From NCBI GenBank assembly GCA_018260565.1, contig JAGLAZ010000001.1:116796-180795 (forward strand): a DNA stretch of 64,000 bases. Direction: 5' to 3'. The translations under genes were made by a program, and so were the position numbers. The stretch is from Flavobacteriaceae bacterium (GTDB taxonomy: Bacteria > Bacteroidota > Bacteroidia > Flavobacteriales > Weeksellaceae). The notes beneath the pieces were generated by a model. The model searched no databases. It was not told the origin of the DNA and saw nothing but the letters and a program-made list of their open reading frames with translations. Positions 60,783-64,000 of this stretch are shown here, piece by piece. The stretch's first letter is position 1, and the number at the start of each line of letters is the position of its first letter.

Positions 60783-63641
60783 TCACATTTCAAGTTTCAA
60801 AAACTTACCGGTAATGGATTTTTTTGATTTTATTATATCTTCTGGACTGCCTTCTGCTACTATTTTTCCTCCTCCACTTCCGCCCTCCGGGCCTACATCA
60901 ATGATATAATCTGCCCGCTTGATAACGTCCATATTATGTTCGATGATTAATACACTATTCCCCAAGTCAACAAGTCGTTCTATTGCCTGCATTAAAATTT
61001 TAATATCTTCAAAATGAAGTCCAGTAGTGGGTTCATCTAAAATGTATAAGGTATTTCCAGTTTGGCGTTTGCCTAATTCTGTGGCGAGTTTTATCCGTTG
61101 GGCTTCTCCACCTGATAAAGTGGTACTTTGCTGACCTAATGCAATATATCCCAATCCAATATCCTGCATCGCCTTTAATTTTAGAAATATTTTTGGAATA
61201 GGCTGGAAAAATTCCACCGCTTCATCCACTGTCATTTCCAATACATCCGAAATAGATTTTCCTTTATAACGGATTTCTAAAGTTTCTCTATTAAATCGTT
61301 TTCCTTGGCAGGTTTCGCAATGAACATAGACATCCGGCAGAAAATTCATTTCTATTAGCTTCAGACCAGCACCTTGGCAAGTCTCGCAACGCCCACCTTT
61401 AACATTAAAAGAAAATCGGCCAGGCTGATATCCACGGATTTTACTCTCTGGCAAGCTCGAAAAAATATTTCTAATATCTGTAAATATTGCGGTATATGTG
61501 GCTGGATTGCTTCTGGGAGTTCGACCAATGGGTGCTTGATCCACATCTACTATTTTATCTATATGAGAGAGACCATCAATACTTTTATAGGCTAACGGTT
61601 TTTGAACAGCTTTATAGAAATAGGTATTGAGGATAGGATATAAAGTACCATTTATTAAGCTGCTTTTACCAGAACCCGATACTCCAGTAACAATAACTAA
61701 ACATCCCAAGGGAATTTTAACAGATACATTTTTAAGATTATTCCCCGTAGCTCCTTTAAGCTCTATAAATTTACCATTTCCTGGTCTTCTAACTTCTGGT
61801 ACGGGAATTTCCTTCTTCCCTGTCAGATAGTCGGCAGTAGTGGTAGAAGCTTTTATCAAATCTTGTGGTGCTCCCTGCCATAATATTTCACCTCCATGCA
61901 CACCCGCTCTCGGACCGATATCCAAGACCTCATCACAGGCCAAAATCATATCTTTATCGTGCTCTACTACGATAACGGAATTACCAATATCTCGTAAATT
62001 TTTTAAAGAATCTATAAGCCGCACATTATCTCGCTGATGTAATCCTATGGACGGCTCATCTAAAATATAAAGGACATTTACAAGCTGAGAACCTATTTGA
62101 GTAGCAAGTCGGATACGCTGAGCTTCTCCACCAGAAAGGGTTTTAGCGCTGCGTGAGAGGCTCAAATAATCTAATCCTACATTTAACAAAAATTGTAAAC
62201 GAGTAGAAATTTCTTTAATTATTTCCTCGGCAATTTGCTTGTTACGCGAGGAGAAAGTTTCAGATATGGAATTTAACCAATCTTGAAAATCATTTAGAGC
62301 TAATTCCGAAACTTCGGCAATATTTTTTCCTCCAATTTTAAAAGATAAACTTTCAGCTTTAAGGCGACTCCCTTTACAAGTAGGGCATTTCTCCTCGGCA
62401 GAAAATCTTCTTTGGATCATAGCAGCATCCGTAGAATCTTCCTCATTCATTAGATACTCTAGAATTGGAATTAATCCATCAAATTGAATCTTGGAGGTTC
62501 TGCTTACTCCAGCATGTTTTAAATTTTGTTTTGATTCTGATTTAATTCCATGTAAAAGTGCATGATATGCTTCTGCTTCGTAGTCCTGAATGGGTACGGA
62601 TGGAGCTATGGAAAAATAATTTAAGAGAGTTTCTACCTGTACTTTTACCCAGCGGATATTTTTTAGAATTTCTAATGGAATAATAGCACCCTGACCAAAT
62701 GATTTTGAAGCATCAGGTATAATAGCGTCAGCTTTCATAACGCGTACAATGCCTAATCCTCGACAAGTTTCGCAATAGCCTTTGGGAGAATTAAAACTAA
62801 AGGTATTAGGTTCCGGCATTTGAAGGGCCAGACCTGTATCGGGATCTACCAAATGCCGGCTAAAAATTTCAGGTTCTGTTTGGTCTGGTTTTAAGATATA
62901 AAGACTTCCTTCCCCCATTTGAAATGCGGTTCGCAAGCTGGCTGGCAAACGTTTATCACTTTGTTCTTCACCAGGAAGTAGTCTATCAATTACCACCTCA
63001 ATATCATGCGTTTTGTATCGGTTTAATTTTGTAGAGGCTGATATTTCCTGCAATTCACCGTTAATTCTGCATGTATCATATCCTTTTTTAACTAAAGAAG
63101 TAAATAATTCCTGATAGCTTCCTTTACGAGAACGCACTAATGGAGCTAAAAGTAATATCTTTTCATTTTTATACTGATCTCGAATTTGCTCCAATATTTG
63201 TTCCTCTGAATAGGAAACCAGCATCTTTCCAGATTTAGTAGAATAGGCATCAGAAACTCTGGCAAATAGTAGCCTGAGAAAGTCGTATAGCTCCGTAATA
63301 GTTCCCACAGTAGATCTTGGATTTTTTCCGGTAGTTTTTTGTTCGATTGCAATAACTGGAGATAGACCATCTATTTTATCTACATCAGGACGCTCCATAC
63401 CACCTAAAAATTGCCTTGCATAGGCAGAGAAGGTTTCTATATATCTTCTTTGTCCTTCGGCAAAAATAGTATCAAAAGCTAAGGAAGATTTACCGCTACC
63501 CGATAAACCTGTGATTACTACGAATTTATCTCTAGGAATTTTAACATCAATATTTTTTAAATTATGTTCCCTGGCTCCGTAAACTTCTATATATTCTTGA
63601 TTTTCCGCTAAATCGGTACCCTTTTTACGCGTTCCTTTCAT
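60783..63641 (-). CDS. uvrA: excinuclease ABC subunit A (UvrA), second paralogue
   Basis: A 952-residue UvrA. Walker A GLSGSGKSSLAFDTIF near 44 and GVSGSGKSSLINGTL near 645 flank the insert with zinc sites CETC...CPTC, and CETC...CETC in the second half. Signatures SGGEAQRIRLA and SGGEAQRIKLA precede DEPSIGLHQRD and DEPTTGLHFED. The UvrB-binding and insertion domains are present. This copy is closer to canonical UvrA by its motifs, so I give it the symbol. Its ATG overlaps the hemN stop (TAATG), so the two are coupled. Confidence 0.93.
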   Translation of the reverse strand: MKGTRKKGTDLAENQEYIEVYGAREHNLKNIDVKIPRDKFVVITGLSGSGKSSLAFDTIFAEGQRRYIETFSAYARQFLGGMERPDVDKIDGLSPVIAIEQKTTGKNPRSTVGTITELYDFLRLLFARVSDAYSTKSGKMLVSYSEEQILEQIRDQYKNEKILLLAPLVRSRKGSYQELFTSLVKKGYDTCRINGELQEISASTKLNRYKTHDIEVVIDRLLPGEEQSDKRLPASLRTAFQMGEGSLYILKPDQTEPEIFSRHLVDPDTGLALQMPEPNTFSFNSPKGYCETCRGLGIVRVMKADAIIPDASKSFGQGAIIPLEILKNIRWVKVQVETLLNYFSIAPSVPIQDYEAEAYHALLHGIKSESKQNLKHAGVSRTSKIQFDGLIPILEYLMNEEDSTDAAMIQRRFSAEEKCPTCKGSRLKAESLSFKIGGKNIAEVSELALNDFQDWLNSISETFSSRNKQIAEEIIKEISTRLQFLLNVGLDYLSLSRSAKTLSGGEAQRIRLATQIGSQLVNVLYILDEPSIGLHQRDNVRLIDSLKNLRDIGNSVIVVEHDKDMILACDEVLDIGPRAGVHGGEILWQGAPQDLIKASTTTADYLTGKKEIPVPEVRRPGNGKFIELKGATGNNLKNVSVKIPLGCLVIVTGVSGSGKSSLINGTLYPILNTYFYKAVQKPLAYKSIDGLSHIDKIVDVDQAPIGRTPRSNPATYTAIFTDIRNIFSSLPESKIRGYQPGRFSFNVKGGRCETCQGAGLKLIEMNFLPDVYVHCETCQGKRFNRETLEIRYKGKSISDVLEMTVDEAVEFFQPIPKIFLKLKAMQDIGLGYIALGQQSTTLSGGEAQRIKLATELGKRQTGNTLYILDEPTTGLHFEDIKILMQAIERLVDLGNSVLIIEHNMDVIKRADYIIDVGPEGGSGGGKIVAEGSPEDIIKSKKSITGKFLKLEM

Positions 63642-64000
63642 TATATCGTCATACTAAATATTCTTGTCTCAGGTTTATTTTTCATTAACCTGATATCAAA
63701 AGCCATGGCTACATTTCGTGTAAAAGGCCTTCCAGCTTCCGTAATTTGGAGATGGTTACCATTAACGATAATTAAACCATCATTTTCCAATTCCTTTAAT
63801 TTTAAACTGGCTTCAAAAAATTCTGGTGGCATCTCTGAAGGCTCCCAAGATGTTTCTAAATGACACATAATATTAAGAATCTGACGCCGAAATACCAAAT
63901 CTTCCTCTGTGAGAAGATGACCTCTAAATATTGGGAAATTACCCTGATTCACTTCATTTTGATATCGTTCTACCTCTTTAAAATTTTGTGAAAAACCATA
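63641..64000 (-). CDS. hemN: oxygen-independent coproporphyrinogen III oxidase HemN, C-terminal part
   Basis: The frame is open to the window edge, leaving 119 residues. YGFSQNFKEVERYQNEVNQ, FRGHLLTEEDLVFRRQIL, and the C-terminal winged-helix-like domain (LKELENDGLIIV...ITEAGRPFTRNVAMAFD) match the HemN C-terminus. HemN is a radical-SAM enzyme of anaerobic haem synthesis; the CX3CX2C cluster is outside the window. The stop overlaps the uvrA start by one base. Confidence 0.9.
   Translation of the reverse strand, partial: YGFSQNFKEVERYQNEVNQGNFPIFRGHLLTEEDLVFRRQILNIMCHLETSWEPSEMPPEFFEASLKLKELENDGLIIVNGNHLQITEAGRPFTRNVAMAFDIRLMKNKPETRIFSMTI

Overview
The window looks like core chromosome of a low-GC member of the Bacteroidota, class Flavobacteriia. 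A Weeksellaceae/Chryseobacterium-like host is my guess, not proven. Supporting signs: two type IX secretion components (PorQ next to cmk, PorT next to ubiE); flavobacterial -7 promoter boxes (TAnnTTTG) just upstream of about 20 genes; short A-rich leaders with no Shine-Dalgarno sequence; several TTG starts; a 6S-like RNA locus after zapA; and two UvrA paralogues. I see no rRNA, IS element, prophage, CRISPR array or recognised defence island.

Layout. 1-1263 (+): end of a carotenoid cluster (CrtZ tail, CrtYcd-type lycopene cyclase, SRPBCC protein), then typA (to 3125). 3186-6312 (-): porQ, cmk, then a YtxH / holin-X-like / unknown-membrane-protein trio. 6427-7712 (+): pyrH-frr. 7719-12492 (-): ftsK-lolA-lptG, linking chromosome segregation and envelope lipid transport. 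12618-20076 (+): a fused CcsB/CcsA cytochrome c assembly protein, then an amino-acid catabolic run (P6C dehydrogenase, L-lysine 6-aminotransferase, DUF2007 protein, SDR-type threonine dehydrogenase). 20077-22361 (-): metallophosphoesterase and a FabH-like synthase. 22429-32744 (+): membrane protein, ubiE, porT, a coiled-coil protein, zapA, 6S-like RNA, rny, gpmI, HAD phosphatase, map, methyltransferase, DegT aminotransferase, galE.

32741-33901 (-): Fe-type alcohol dehydrogenase; 33956-34843 (+): era. 34844-35399 is AT-rich and nearly gene-free. 35428-42844 (-): tRNA-fMet plus the purine set in transcription order purM, purN, GT-C-like membrane protein, purH, purD, guaA. 42991-48202: DUF808 protein, FMN reductase, metG, VIT transporter, GNAT. 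48451-51110 (-): dnaA, LMW phosphatase, RsmI-like methylase. 51245-57301: thioesterase, rarA, first uvrA, phytase-like lipoprotein. 57697-64000 (-): hemN (cut by the window edge), second uvrA, ychF, CNNM/CBS protein, clpS and tRNA-Arg.

No undescribed multi-gene system stands out. The most checkable oddities are: a G9 tract in the porQ reading frame (possible phase variation); a terminator-shaped hairpin in the dnaA leader; a tRNA-Arg(CCU) four bases after clpS; a GT-C-like gene inside the purine operon and overlapping purH; a palindrome that is at once terminator and the last codons of two convergent genes; a terminator whose U-run is the promoter of lptG; and the 6S-like RNA. Start codons were revised by hand where an in-frame ATG closer to the promoter box fits the family better. 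Functions are assigned from recognised motifs and gene order only; no database was searched.
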